From Ochromonadaceae sp. CCMP2298 (lineage: Eukaryota; Sar; Synurophyceae; Ochromonadales; Ochromonadaceae), in the NCBI GenBank assembly GCA_026770595.1, contig MU634497.1, positions 1 to 11,829 of the forward strand: a stretch of DNA of 11,829 bases, written 5' to 3'. The number at the start of each line of letters is the position of its first letter. Position 1 is the first letter of the stretch. The translations under genes were made by a program, and so were the position numbers. Under the pieces are notes generated by a model that saw nothing but the letters and a program-made list of their open reading frames with translations, ran no database searches and was not told where the DNA came from. Shown in pieces: positions 1-8,212 of this stretch.

Positions 1-204
1 CGCCCATCTTGTCGTGTACAGCACGTGCTCAAGCTGGGCCTTCGTCATGCGCGTACCCTCCGGGATGGAGATGATGTGCGTGAAAACGACGGGCTCCAGC
101 TCGGTTGAAGCAACTGCAACGAGCTCGCCCAAGTCCGTCGCCACCAGCTCCTGCTCCTGCTCCTGCTCCTCGACCTTCTGCTCCTGCTTCTGCTCGTTGT
201 CCAT
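1..204 (-). CDS. Partial unrecognised acidic protein (N-terminus only)
   Basis: A minus-strand frame starts at the ATG complementary to 202-204 and stays open for 68 codons to the window edge. It begins MDNEQKQEQKVEEQEQEQE, then runs through a mixed hydrophobic stretch (PVVFTHIISIPEG) to ...LEHVLYTTRWA. The Glu/Gln stretch comes from a GCTCCT hexanucleotide repeat on the plus strand. The mix of an acidic leader and a globular-looking continuation is more protein-like than the competing frames, which give Ala/Gly- or Cys/Ser-rich low-complexity sequence. I recognise no family. It lies just beyond two foldback repeats, so it could be part of a mobile element rather than a host gene. An upstream exon cannot be excluded, and the choice of frame rests on composition only. 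Confidence 0.35.
   Translation of the reverse strand, partial: MDNEQKQEQKVEEQEQEQELVATDLGELVAVASTELEPVVFTHIISIPEGTRMTKAQLEHVLYTTRWA
147..170. repeat. GCTCCT hexanucleotide microsatellite
   Basis: Four perfect tandem copies of GCTCCT, followed by degenerate copies to about 196. On the minus strand it encodes the EQEQEQE stretch of the partial protein at 1-204. Confidence 0.85.
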
Positions 205-268
205 GCTGTTCACTTTCGTGTCGGAAGCCGCCAAAATGGCCCACCAGCACGATAAGTTAGCTTCATAT

Positions 269-453
269 CCTCGGTCGACATGGGGCGTTTGCCTCGTTCT
301 TTTGGGTGGGGCCTCGATTTTTCAGAGGTCGGCTTGGGTTTTGCGCGCCTCGGGCTGCTGGCCCTCGTCAGCGCAAGAACCCTCGCCAACTCTGAAAATT
401 CTCGGCGCCACCCAAAAAACCTCGGCTGAAAAACGCCCCATGTCGACCTCGGC
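269..453. repeat. Foldback (inverted) repeat 1, possible MITE
   Basis: Two arms of roughly 85-90 bp form an imperfect palindrome. The outer 18 bp are perfect: GGTCGACATGGGGCGTTT at 273-290 pairs with 431-448. Further in, matching blocks continue (TTTTGGGTGG, TTTTCAGAG, TTGCGC) with small indels, converging near 355-365. No transposase or clear target-site duplication is visible. The architecture fits a MITE or foldback element. A diverged second copy follows immediately at 497-672. Confidence 0.75.
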
Positions 454-496
454 ACGAAATAACTATTTCGACACAATTTAAGCCCAAAGAGCCCCC

Positions 497-672
497 TACG
501 GCCCTTTCCGCGGTTTCCGAGTGGGCTACCTCAATTTTGCAGCAACCGTCTTGAGTTTTGCGTGCTTCGGAACTTCGCCCTCGCCATTGCGCAAAACCCT
601 CGCCGCCTCTGCAAAACCTCAGCGCCCCCTAAAAAAAACGTGTCGGGAAAGGGCCGTTTTACGGCCTCGGTA
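497..672. repeat. Foldback (inverted) repeat 2, relative of repeat 1
   Basis: An imperfect palindrome with an outer perfect block ACGGCCCTTTCC at 498-509 pairing with 646-657. Inner blocks (TTTTGCAG, GAGTTTTGCG) are also mirrored across a centre near 575-580. Its right arm resembles that of repeat 1: an AAAA-CTC-GCGCC block, then an A-run, then a CCTCGG-ACGAAA tail at 665-678 matching 448-458. The two are probably diverged copies of one family inserted next to each other or duplicated in tandem. Confidence 0.65.
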
Positions 673-689
673 CGAAAACACTTTTGAGC

Positions 690-997
690 TTTTGCAGACT
701 GGCACCGACGACGGCCTCGGGTTCACCTCCAAATCGGCTCTCTGTATCAGTGATATATGCATCAAAATATGTTCACTTATCGGAGATTGAGGCACACTCA
801 AGAGAAATAGGGAACGTCCCTGGACCAAGGAATTAGGGAATTTCACAAGGCAGCTAAACGAGCACAAATTAGATGATTTACACTTGCTCAAGAGCACAAA
901 CATAAGCTAAGAGTGGGGTTCCGGTATTGTCTATGCCCGTATCCCATATTTTATGTCCAATGCCCTACCCCATATCCTAAAGTTTTATACCCCCTCT
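690..997. other. 3' flank of DNAI7, no gene seen
   Basis: AT-rich sequence between the foldback repeats and the DNAI7 stop codon, with no convincing ORF. On the minus strand a TGTAA pentamer (878-882) lies about 115 nt after the stop; this is the green-algal poly(A) signal, but a five-base match is weak evidence. Confidence 0.4.
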
Positions 998-3900
998 TCA
1001 GCATAAGGAGTACGGTCGGATGAGCGAGAGCAGCGTGTACACGGTCTTGTTATAGCTTTGGTTCACAGTCCGCAGCCGCACAAGGGCCTCCTGCGTGGCG
1101 CGGTTGACCAGCGCCCTGGGCACATCGAGGTGACTAATCTCCCCCGGGCGGGGCACATGGGAGTAAGATTTTTTATCCCCGTATTCATTCCCATACACCA
1201 GTGTATACTTCAGACCGCCGGGTCCGGGGGAGGGTCCCAGGTCGGGCGTGTTGTTGTAGGACATAGATACGACGTCCATTTCAACAAACAGACACTCGTA
1301 CTCATTCTGCTGCGTGAAGGCGCTGTACACGTTGGACTCGCGGATGAGTATACCCGCCTGTATGAGTATACACATATATAGTATAGGGGGGTTAATACAC
1401 ATTTGTACAGATGAAAATTAGCTGGTCAAATATTCACCTGAGAGGCGTTGAGGGTCTGGTTCCAGGAGGAGGAGGAGAACTCCATCGAGGAGGAGGCACG
1501 CGCCACCTCTTGCAGTATTTGATGCTCCAGGATTGAGTCCTTCGGCGCGGAGGCTGTTATGAGATCTGTGTATATACAGATTAAAGGGGTTTATTAATGT
1601 GTGTTATAGATGGGGTTTAATAGGTGTCAAATAGGGTTTGAAAGGGTGTTTAATAGGGCTTTAAAGGGTACCTGCGGTGTTGGGTAGGAGGTTGATACCC
1701 TTGCGCTGGAGTCGGAATAGCAGACTACCTGGGTGCATGGGTACTCCGAGCATATCTTGGAATACGGGGGTGGCGGGCTTGACCAGACGGCAGCGCGCGC
1801 CGACCACGTCTATTACCACCTGAATAGGTATAGGTAGTATGGGTAGTAGGTATTATAGGTAGGTAGGTAGGTAGGTAGTAGATAGTATAGAAAATAAGGG
1901 TTAAATGTTAGATTAGTGAATGAGCGTGTAAATATACAGATATATACCCAGATATAAAAATATAAATATTTATATACATATCATTAGTAGTATTAGTATT
2001 AGTATATGCATATATATTATTTACCTCGTGCATCTGTGTTTGCACCGTGAGTCGTGCGTAGCGCTCCAGCGAGTCCTCAGCAGACAGGATGAGAGCTTGG
2101 GTGATAGGGTCGGTCATCGCGGTGGCTACTGGGTCCGCGGGGTGTAACTGAGGAGAGATAAAAAGACAGTAGGAGTGGGAGGGAGATAGAAAGACGGTTA
2201 GTGAAGAAGATTATAAGACAAGTTGGATTTTATCACAAAAATACAGCACTTGGTTGGGTTTAACAAGATGGATTTAATGCCAGAGTGGGAGTGGGTTTAA
2301 TTTAATACCTTAAATTTGACTGGGGAGGTTGGGGTTTTTACAGAGCTGTCGTCGTCCGCGTCTACCTGGATGACGCTGGGCACCTAAGTGATGAAAAAGA
2401 CCGGGGGTTAGGTAGATAAAAAGACAGAAAGGGGGCTAGGAAGATAAAAAGACAGGGTGGGTTTTATCACCTCGGCTTCAAAGTCCTCAGCGTTGGGGAG
2501 GTTTAATCGCCTAGCTAGGAGGGCGTTTACTTGTTTTTGAACAACTGGTACCATGCTCCAGCTGGGTTATGGGGGGACAGGGGGGTGGGGGAGTAGAGGT
2601 GTAGGGGTATATGGGTATAGGGTTATAGGGGTATATGGGGGTAGTGGTGTAGGGATGGGGGGGGTGGTGGGATAGGGGTATAGGGGGGTAGAGGGAGATG
2701 GAGATGTTAATCATATAGAGCATATTCGGATAGAACATACGTATGTAGACTAACCTTTTGAGAGGCATATCTACAGTACGGCTCTTGACCAGCGCAAGCA
2801 CCCCCACAGTCGTGATGTAGAAATGCACAGTGCGGTTGGCCTCGCTGTGGTTTTAATGCACATTGTGGTATAGAAGGAGGGGGTTAAATACACAATTATG
2901 GTGGAGGGGTTTAATAGGTAAGTGAGGGGTGGGTTTAATAGGTGTGAGGAGGGGATTAATAAGGGTTTAATAGAGTGGTAGTCTCACCTGTACTGATAGT
3001 CCGAGATGCCGTCCTCAGTCCAGTCTCGGGACTCTTCGTTCCACACGGCGATGCGCATGTCGTCCGTGATAACCACATCAGTCGGGACTTTTAGTTGCAT
3101 CCTGGGAGCGGGGGTAGGGGTGGAGTGGAAGTGGGTGTGGGAGTAGATAGAAGTGGGTGTGGGGGTAGATACACATTTACGGGTGGGGTTTAATAGGTAA
3201 TTATGGTATTTGAGGAGGAGTTTAATAGGTTTGAGCAGGGGGTTTATAGAGGTTTAATAGGTGTGAGGAGGGGTTTAATACGCACCTGGAGGGCACAGAG
3301 GAGGGATAGGCTGACTTGCGCAATTTCGTGGACGCCGTGGATTTATCACGCATGGTCCATTTGCGCACCCGCAGGTGGAAGGCGGCAGCGGGCGCGCACA
3401 GCACGTCAAACATAATCATATCGCCTACTACGTACTTTGAGGGCCTCCCCTCCGCCCCCACCCATTTATCTCCTTTCTCCCCCCCATTTTCCTCCCCAGA
3501 CCCCAAGGACAGGTTCTCCAACAGCCCCATAGGCAGATCATAGGCCTCCAGGTTGCACCCCGCAATGGGCATGCGTATCACTCTGAAGGGGGGTTAATAG
3601 GTATAGTGGGGGTTCAGTAGGTGCATAGGGAGGTTTTAATATGTGTGTGCAACAAAGAAAGCGGGGTTCAATAGATGCGAGGAGGGGTTTAACAGGGGTT
3701 ATCTCACCTGAAGGCGTAGTTATCGTGCTGCTGCAGGAGCTGCTTCTGTAGGTCGAACTGCACACCCATGGTCTCGAAATGCACGCTTTTTCGTATCGGT
3801 CTCACATCCGCATAGCTGGCCCACATACCTAGAGGTAAATACACATATAAGAGATTCATACATATATACATTTAGAACGTTAAAGAGAGAGGGGTTAGTA

Positions 3901-4714
3901 CACAACATGCACACACCATAGGAGGATACATACCTAGACTCAGCTTGTACGCTGTCTGCTCGATATTCATCTCCTGTCGGTCGTTCAGCTGCTCCTCTGA
4001 GAACTGCAACAGGCGAACAGTAGCGGCGTCCAGCTTTACCACCATGATGTCTCTTAATGCCATCAGATTCCTTTGAGCCTTATGACGTCCTAGATCGTTG
4101 CGAGCTGCCAAGCACTCACTCCACACGTCCGTTACTTTCAAAGATATCCTCTCTACCCTTTTGACGAGCTCTATGGTCTGAAGTAGGTCTGAGACGTCTG
4201 TGTCGCGGATGAGGGAGATAAACGTGTTCATATCTCGCTCCGAGGCGGCGTCAGGCTCGTCCGTGGGGTCCTTGTAGCGAAGCCACTCGATAAGCTCGTT
4301 CTAGTGGGGTGAAACGAATGGGAATGGTGAAGCAAATGGTGAAAGGGTGGAAGGGTGAAAGGGTGAAGGGTGGAACGAAGAGCGTATACGCGGATGTGGG
4401 TCGAGGTAAGTCAGAGAAAATGAGGCGAATGTAGCAAATGGACTTACCGTGCGCTTCTCCTCCGCCACCAGCTGCTGCCCCGCGCTGGTCATCTCATCCG
4501 TCACCTCCCCGAACTCAGCATTCAAGCGCTCCAGCTCTGCTTCGCGGGATTTTTTGTGCTCCGCCTGGATCCTCAGCTCCTCCAACCGCCGCTTCTCATT
4601 ATCCTCCGCGATACGCTTTTCCTCCGCGATCTTGGCTTTGCGCTCCTCCTCCTCTCGAGCAAGCCGCTCCTCCTCCAGCTCCGCCTTGGTCTTCTTCGGC
4701 TTCTTCGGGCCCAT
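998..4714 (-). CDS. DNAI7: DNAI7/CASC1 (IC97, FAP94) axonemal dynein-associated protein, 12 exons, complete
   Basis: Exons in transcript order: 4714-4448, 4300-3934, 3828-3708, 3582-3286, 3101-2988, 2844-2755, 2561-2471, 2383-2309, 2147-2025, 1819-1672, 1565-1438, 1357-998. All junctions are GT-AG and phases close exactly: 2181 nt, 726 aa plus TGA. The family binds inner-arm dynein and tubulin in motile cilia and is needed for dynein arm assembly or stability. Residues 1-89 begin MGPKKPKKTKAELEEE and form a charged Glu/Lys/Arg coiled coil typical of the family. Exon 2 (NELIEWLRYKDPTDEPD..., about 90-212) is the conserved N-terminal domain. Later landmarks are MWASYADVRPIRKSVHF (exon 3), the WNEE...W-EDGISDY motif (exon 5), KGINLLPN (exon 10) and SSWNQTLN (exon 11). 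Total length matches the roughly 700-residue family norm. The start was chosen at MGPKK because the frame upstream to 4795 stays open but is unconserved. Exon 4 carries an odd Gly/Glu-rich insert (about 3441-3505). The symbol follows the animal orthologue. Confidence 0.93.
1856..1878. repeat. TAGG microsatellite in DNAI7 intron 9
   Basis: Five tandem TAGG units followed by a partial one, within the intron between exons 9 and 10 (1820-2024). The surrounding intron sequence is rich in related GTAGT and GTATA words. Confidence 0.85.
2562..2754. repeat. G-run-rich intron 6 of DNAI7
   Basis: The plus strand between about 2571 and 2700 has more than ten runs of four or more G, spaced by short TATA/TGTA linkers. 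The intron RNA is correspondingly C-rich, and the template strand has many possible G-quadruplex combinations. It lies entirely inside the intron between exons 6 and 7, so it does not affect coding. Confidence 0.8.
2868..2890 (-). repeat. Intron module shared between DNAI7 and GET3 (copy 1)
   Basis: A 23-nt stretch inside DNAI7 intron 5, starting GTATAGAAGGAGGGGG on the plus strand. It matches 11358-11380 inside a GET3 intron at 22 of 23 positions, in the same orientation relative to transcription. Confidence 0.85.
2932..2961 (-). repeat. 30-nt intron module, copy in DNAI7 intron 5
   Basis: This 30-nt block matches 3251-3280 (intron 4) at 29 of 30 positions and 3665-3694 (intron 3) less closely. 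Its core on the plus strand is GGTGTGAGGAGGGG flanked by TTTAATA-type words. It lies shortly inside the splice donor, as do the other copies. Confidence 0.85.
3251..3280 (-). repeat. 30-nt intron module, copy in DNAI7 intron 4
   Basis: Matches 2932-2961 at 29 of 30 and 3665-3694 at 26 of 30. It abuts the donor GTGCGT of intron 4 (3280-3285). The same intron contains three further GTTTAATA-type words. Confidence 0.85.
3665..3694 (-). repeat. 30-nt intron module, copy in DNAI7 intron 3
   Basis: Matches the intron 4 copy at 26 of 30 positions; the differences are all transitions. It ends about 8 nt from the donor GTGAGA (3702-3707). Confidence 0.75.
3823..3938. repeat. 11-bp direct repeat at both splice sites of DNAI7 intron 2
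   Basis: In the sense direction TCTAGGTATGT occurs at the exon 2/intron 2 junction (3928-3938) and again at the intron 2/exon 3 junction (3823-3833). The copies are exactly one intron length (105 nt) apart, so the splice boundary is ambiguous over the repeat. This is the footprint expected of intron gain by insertion with target duplication or by tandem duplication of an AGGT site. Confidence 0.85.
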
Positions 4715-4840
4715 TGCTGATGTACGAGTGAGTCTTTTGTGCGTTAGGAGGTGGGATCGCCAACTCCTGGAACCTTGATACGAGTACCCACACAAGAGAC
4801 AAGAGCAGCAAGAAACGGCTAGCGTGCGTTACGTTTGGTT

Positions 4841-4924
4841 CCTTTAGAGGCCATTCGGTTCAAATGGCTATATTTTCCACCCCAGGTGGAAAATACAGCA
4901 ATTTGAACGAACGGCCTCTAAAGG
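4841..4924. mobile_element. Compact hairpin MITE upstream of DNAI7
   Basis: Near-perfect inverted repeat: arm 4841-4881 pairs with 4885-4924 (about 37 of 41 positions, one bulge) around a 3-nt loop. The ends are CCTTTAGAGGCC and its complement. Flanks resemble each other weakly (TTTG / CAAA) but no clear target duplication is seen. The inner sequence (TTCGGTTC, then GGCTATATTTT) is related to the fragment at 5231-5348. It sits about 130 bp upstream of the DNAI7 start codon, so it lies in or near the promoter or 5' UTR. Confidence 0.8.
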
Positions 4925-5230
4925 GTACAAATCTAGATCTCTATATGCATATCTAGTGAGGCATCTGTATAACATCAAAACTATAGCTCTCACGCCCAAA
5001 TATTGGAACAAAACAATGGCCAGAGCAAATCTTCGAGCTCGCTGCTGCAGGAATGGGTGAAGCGAGAACAGTAGATATCGTGCGATTTGAAGTAGATTGC
5101 AGTCCATTTTCTTTGCTCTGTCTACATTTGGTAACCTTACTGAGTCCTGCACCGCCTTTCAGCGCTGGCGACGGCCGCCCGAGTCGTTTTCAGAAAGCCA
5201 GATCCCACCGACGACCGGTGCACTTGTAAG
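4925..5230. other. Intergenic spacer, nothing recognised
   Basis: Mixed-composition sequence between the hairpin MITE and the next inverted repeat. Short ORFs here have no protein-like composition and no recognisable motifs. Confidence 0.4.
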
Positions 5231-5348
5231 GGTCCGTTCGGTTCGCCACATCGGCTGTATTTTGCGTGTTTTGTACGTACTTTTTGCAACACAGCGGATT
5301 TTCCCGAACGCGCAGACGTTTCAGAGCCAAGGAAATACAGCCGATGTG
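5231..5348. mobile_element. Inverted-repeat fragment related to the hairpin MITE
   Basis: CACATCGGCTGTATTT at 5247-5262 is perfectly mirrored at 5333-5348 across a 70-bp loop. Upstream of the left arm, GGTCCGTTCGGTTC (5231-5244) aligns with GGCCATTCGGTTC in the hairpin at 4841, and both continue into a GGCTRTATTTT word, so they look like one family. The right copy has lost the outer part of its arm. Confidence 0.6.
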
Positions 5349-5654
5349 ATATAGTTCTTTCTGGAAAGCGTGTCCAAAACGACTTTTCCTCCAGCGGAGG
5401 GCAAAACTTCCCCCCCCCCTCAAAAAACGCGTCGTGTACCACATAAACTGTCACAGAAAACACAAAACGTGTGATTAGGGCGCCTTGCTCAAGGAAACAG
5501 GTTGCTGCCGTGGCAACACCCCCCCCGCATTGCCAACAGACAAGTGACCGTTGGCTGGAGCCACGTTGCAGGCCACATCAGTGTCAGTGTCAGTGTCTGC
5601 TCTGTTCAGGGTTGCACCGATCGCTTAATTTTTGCGTGCCACCAAGCAGTCCAA
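5349..5654. other. Spacer with homopolymer and short repeats
   Basis: Contains a ten-base C-run at 5410-5419 and a TCAGTG short tandem repeat at 5578-5599. An open frame from 5502 leads into the ATG at 5655, but its translation looks non-coding. No promoter element was recognised. Confidence 0.4.
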
Positions 5655-7666
5655 ATGAGCTTCGTCGATGTTGATGATGCGTCGGACGGGGAACATGCAG
5701 ACAAGAGGGCTCGATGTGGAAATAATCAGGCGAGGTCCATCACCGCTACGCTTGTGAAGATCGCGGTTCGTGCACCCGTCTGTAAGGAGGAGGTCAAGGA
5801 CAAGCACGGGAGTGCAACCTACTCGACCGCGAGCGCCGTCATAGCGAACTTCTTCTTGGATCCCTCTATGGACTACAAGGAGGTGAGGGAGCATGCACTC
5901 ATTGCTTATGGCGAGCGCAACCCCAAGATCTCCTGTGATGCGATCAAAGGAAAGCTGTTTGCTGCCGTTCAGAGCAACAGCAGCAACATGATCCCCATCC
6001 TGGGCGACGAGCATGTGCACATCAAATAGAGCAACTACAAGAATAGGGCGGTCCCTCACTTCGCCATCACGGGCGTTGGACGGGTGATGTTTTTTGTCAG
6101 ATTTTTGTTAACTTTTAACCTCCTATCACAAAATTGGTTAGTTTTACCTTACGGATTACCCCTGGGGTAGGAAAATAAAAATGTTACCCGCCGCCTACTC
6201 AGTTGTCATTTTGCTTCAACAAAAACTCTTTGGTTGGGTTCGAACCTTTGACTCCGGATGGTGTTCAGCCGATCTCGATCACCCCTGGCGTCCGAAGAGC
6301 CAGGCTCTCCGACGAGTTGAGCTTCAATCTCGATCGCCTTTCCGCGAGCGAACGGCCAGGATCACTCTCGGGTCCTTTCCCGCGCGAGTTTACTGATCGG
6401 CTTCGGGCGCTCGCAGTCGACGCAGAGGTTCACGTTGTTGTGTGCGTTGTTCTTTGACCGCGAGGTTGGGCGTTAGTGCCTTGGACTCTTCGGTTGTCCT
6501 TTTCCTTGGGATTGAAATGCCTCGGGCAGCGAAGGATGGCCAGCTCCCTGCCTCTTTCCGACAGGAAAGAGCCGGCCAGTCGTCTGTAACGGGAGCTCCG
6601 TGCAATTTATCCCTGTCCAAATGCCTCCAAAATCCACTGGCTTCATAGACTGGAGCTCACAAGAGCGCATGTGTGATTAAAAGTTAACGAAAAACTGTCA
6701 AAAATGTGCTTGGATGTAACGACCTTTCACAAATGTGATGTTTTATGTTACCCGTCGATTCCCCGTGCATAGGTGCTACGGCTGCCGACTACGACCCCTT
6801 GGAAGCTCACAGCAACAGCGAGGACGAGAACGGGTGCAAGTCAGAAGTGCGGTCGCCTCCACTGGCGGCTGCCCATGGGAAGGAGAACCAGAGAAGCGTA
6901 TTGTGATAAGCGCAAGAGGATCCAGAAGTTCTTTGCGGCCTGCTACGATGACGTCAGGAGCGACTGGTACCACGCCTTCGTGAGCTTCCACAGAGGCGTG
7001 ATGGGCCGCTATCTGGAGGGACTCTCCAAGGAAAATCCCATTCTGTTCAGATCCTGCTGACCGACGTCCAGAACGGGGTCTTTCCTTCAGTTTAGGACTT
7101 CTCCAAGTACAACGCCGACGGCAACTGGTCGACTCCCCATTACACTGAGGTGGGCCAGGGCTGTGAATTTGGGCGTGAGAAGTACCCCCCCTACAAGCGG
7201 GAGATCCCCAGCGCGGACAGGGGGCAGAAGATGGACCAGGCGCGCGCTGCTGGCGGAGCACCTGGCGAGACGCCGGCGGGGGGGGTGGCAACCCTTCGAT
7301 AAAATTGCCGACGCCATGAACAAGAAGTCGGAGATGAAGCTGGAGCTGCAGGCTCGCCAGCACGAGCACGATCGCATGATGGCTGCCATGACCAGCGGTG
7401 CCAAAACGACCTCCGTGGCCGTGGCCGCAGGCAGCACTGCCTCTGCCCAAGATCTTGCCAAGAAGCTGGCTAGAGCATCGTGCAAGCTCACCGAGGCCCG
7501 GGATGAGCTCACCTCACTGCCCGCTAATGCACCCGATGAGTCGCCGCGTGCAATCCAGGGCAAGTTCGCGGTAATGAGGGATAGGACAATAATGAGAACT
7601 AAGGACGCCGAAGATGTTGGTAGGGAGAGATTCTTTTTTTCAGTTGAATTTTTACACAGTGCCTAG
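5655..7666 (+). pseudogene. Decayed unrecognised gene, possibly a mobile-element accessory protein
   Basis: Protein-like segments follow one another in different frames. Segment 1 (5655-6029) starts MSFVDVDDASDGEHADKRAR, has a possible basic nuclear signal, and ends at TAG; the same frame then continues ...NYKNRAVPHFAITGVGR to about 6083. An insertion occupies about 6088-6705. Segment 2 (about 6773-6905) reads ADYDPLEAHSNSEDENG, acidic. Segment 3 (about 6905-7058, shifted) has CYDDVRSDWYHAFVSFHRG. Segment 4 (about 7048-7285) contains an in-frame TAG at 7093, then DFSKYNADGNWSTPHYTE. Segment 5 (about 7286-7666) is shifted after an eight-G run (7278-7285) and contains a charged, helix-prone stretch near DKIADAMNKKSEMKLELQ. 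Some breaks could be unrecognised introns or homopolymer errors. No family was identified. The idea that it was the DNA-binding partner of the nearby transposase is only inference from position and composition. Confidence 0.5.
6088..6705. mobile_element. TIR-flanked insertion interrupting the decayed gene
   Basis: About 30-bp imperfect terminal inverted repeats: 6088-6118 pairs with 6677-6705, sharing the perfect block TTAACTTTTAA plus a TTTTTNGTCAG-type end. The roughly 560-bp interior is GC-rich with no credible ORF, so the element is non-autonomous. A clear target duplication was not found; GTGATGTTTT occurs near both ends (6084-6093, 6735-6744) but does not abut the right TIR. It could also be a transposon-derived intron, since CATAG|G just downstream at 6773 resembles an acceptor. 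Confidence 0.6.
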
Positions 7667-7860
7667 CAATATCAACAACACAAGTTGCTCAGTGCTCTTA
7701 TCGACAACACGCAATTCATCATCTACGCCGTTAATGCCGCCCGGGAAAAATAAATGTATGGTAAAAAGCGAGTAGAATGGGGTGTAGGGCGAAGGGAGGG
7801 CTGTCTAGGGTATAGGGAGAGTGTGTAAGCTGTGCAGGGGCTAGGTTTAGGGTATGAAGA
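7667..7860. other. Spacer between decayed gene and palindrome element
   Basis: No gene seen. CCCGGGAAAAATA at 7740-7752 recurs at 8551-8563 on the far side of the palindrome element. The rest is G-rich on the plus strand (TAGGG-type words), resembling intron composition. Confidence 0.4.
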
Positions 7861-7890
7861 CACCCGTAAACTATCCTGTGAGAAAACGGT

Positions 7891-8095
7891 GAGAAAATAT
7901 CTTACTATGAGAAATTTTCTCACCCTGCTGAGCATTCCAATACCAAGCTTCTCTTGCTCTCCCTGTCTGCCAGCTGGAGTTTGCGTACGATAATTGAGAA
8001 ATCTTCTCATAATGAGAAATTTTCTCCTCCTGCTGAGCATTCGAATGCACAGAAACCTTGCTTGCTCGTCCTGTCTGCCGGCTGGGGCTCGCGAC
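7891..8095. repeat. Two-copy direct repeat of about 100 bp inside the element
   Basis: Copy A at 7891-7989 and copy B at 7996-8095 are offset by 105 bp. Both start with two GAG...CTC palindromes, share GAGAAATTTTCTC and CTGCTGAGCATTC, and end in a CCTGTCTGCC-GCTGG segment. They differ by substitutions and small indels, so the duplication is not recent. Confidence 0.8.
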
Positions 8096-8212
8096 CCGCT
8101 TCCTATCCACCCACAAACACCTACCTGCCTCTGGACCGAACACTAACACCTACTCCTGGCTATTGCGCCCCACTCCTGCAGCCCAGCGAGGCACAGAACG
8201 AATACTCACATT

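Noticed and set aside
14-481. Plus-strand Cys/Ser-rich ORF at the left end
   Set aside because: Its composition comes from the GCTCCT microsatellite and it runs into the foldback repeat; the minus frame from 204 is more protein-like.
1600-3700. Telomere-like repeats from GGGTTTA words
   Set aside because: Units are interrupted by ATA and variable linkers, never form a perfect TTTAGGG array, and are confined to introns.
4301-4795. Start of DNAI7 at the upstream in-frame ATG (4795)
   Set aside because: The extra residues are unconserved, whereas MGPKK at 4714 matches the usual family N-terminus. The 3' end of that ORF also reads through a splice donor at 4442-4447.
6237-6246. GGTTCGAACC resembling a tRNA B box or SINE promoter
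   Set aside because: The flanking bases do not form a T-arm stem and no A box, acceptor stem or cloverleaf can be drawn around it.
6084-6744. GTGATGTTTT direct repeat as target-site duplication of the TIR insertion
   Set aside because: The right copy lies about 30 bp outside the right TIR, so it cannot be a simple target duplication for the boundaries seen.
5655-7666. TAG stop-codon reassignment to explain in-frame TAGs in the decayed gene
   Set aside because: GET3 ends at TAG exactly where the family ends, and the transposase also ends at TAG. Frameshifts are present too, so decay is simpler.
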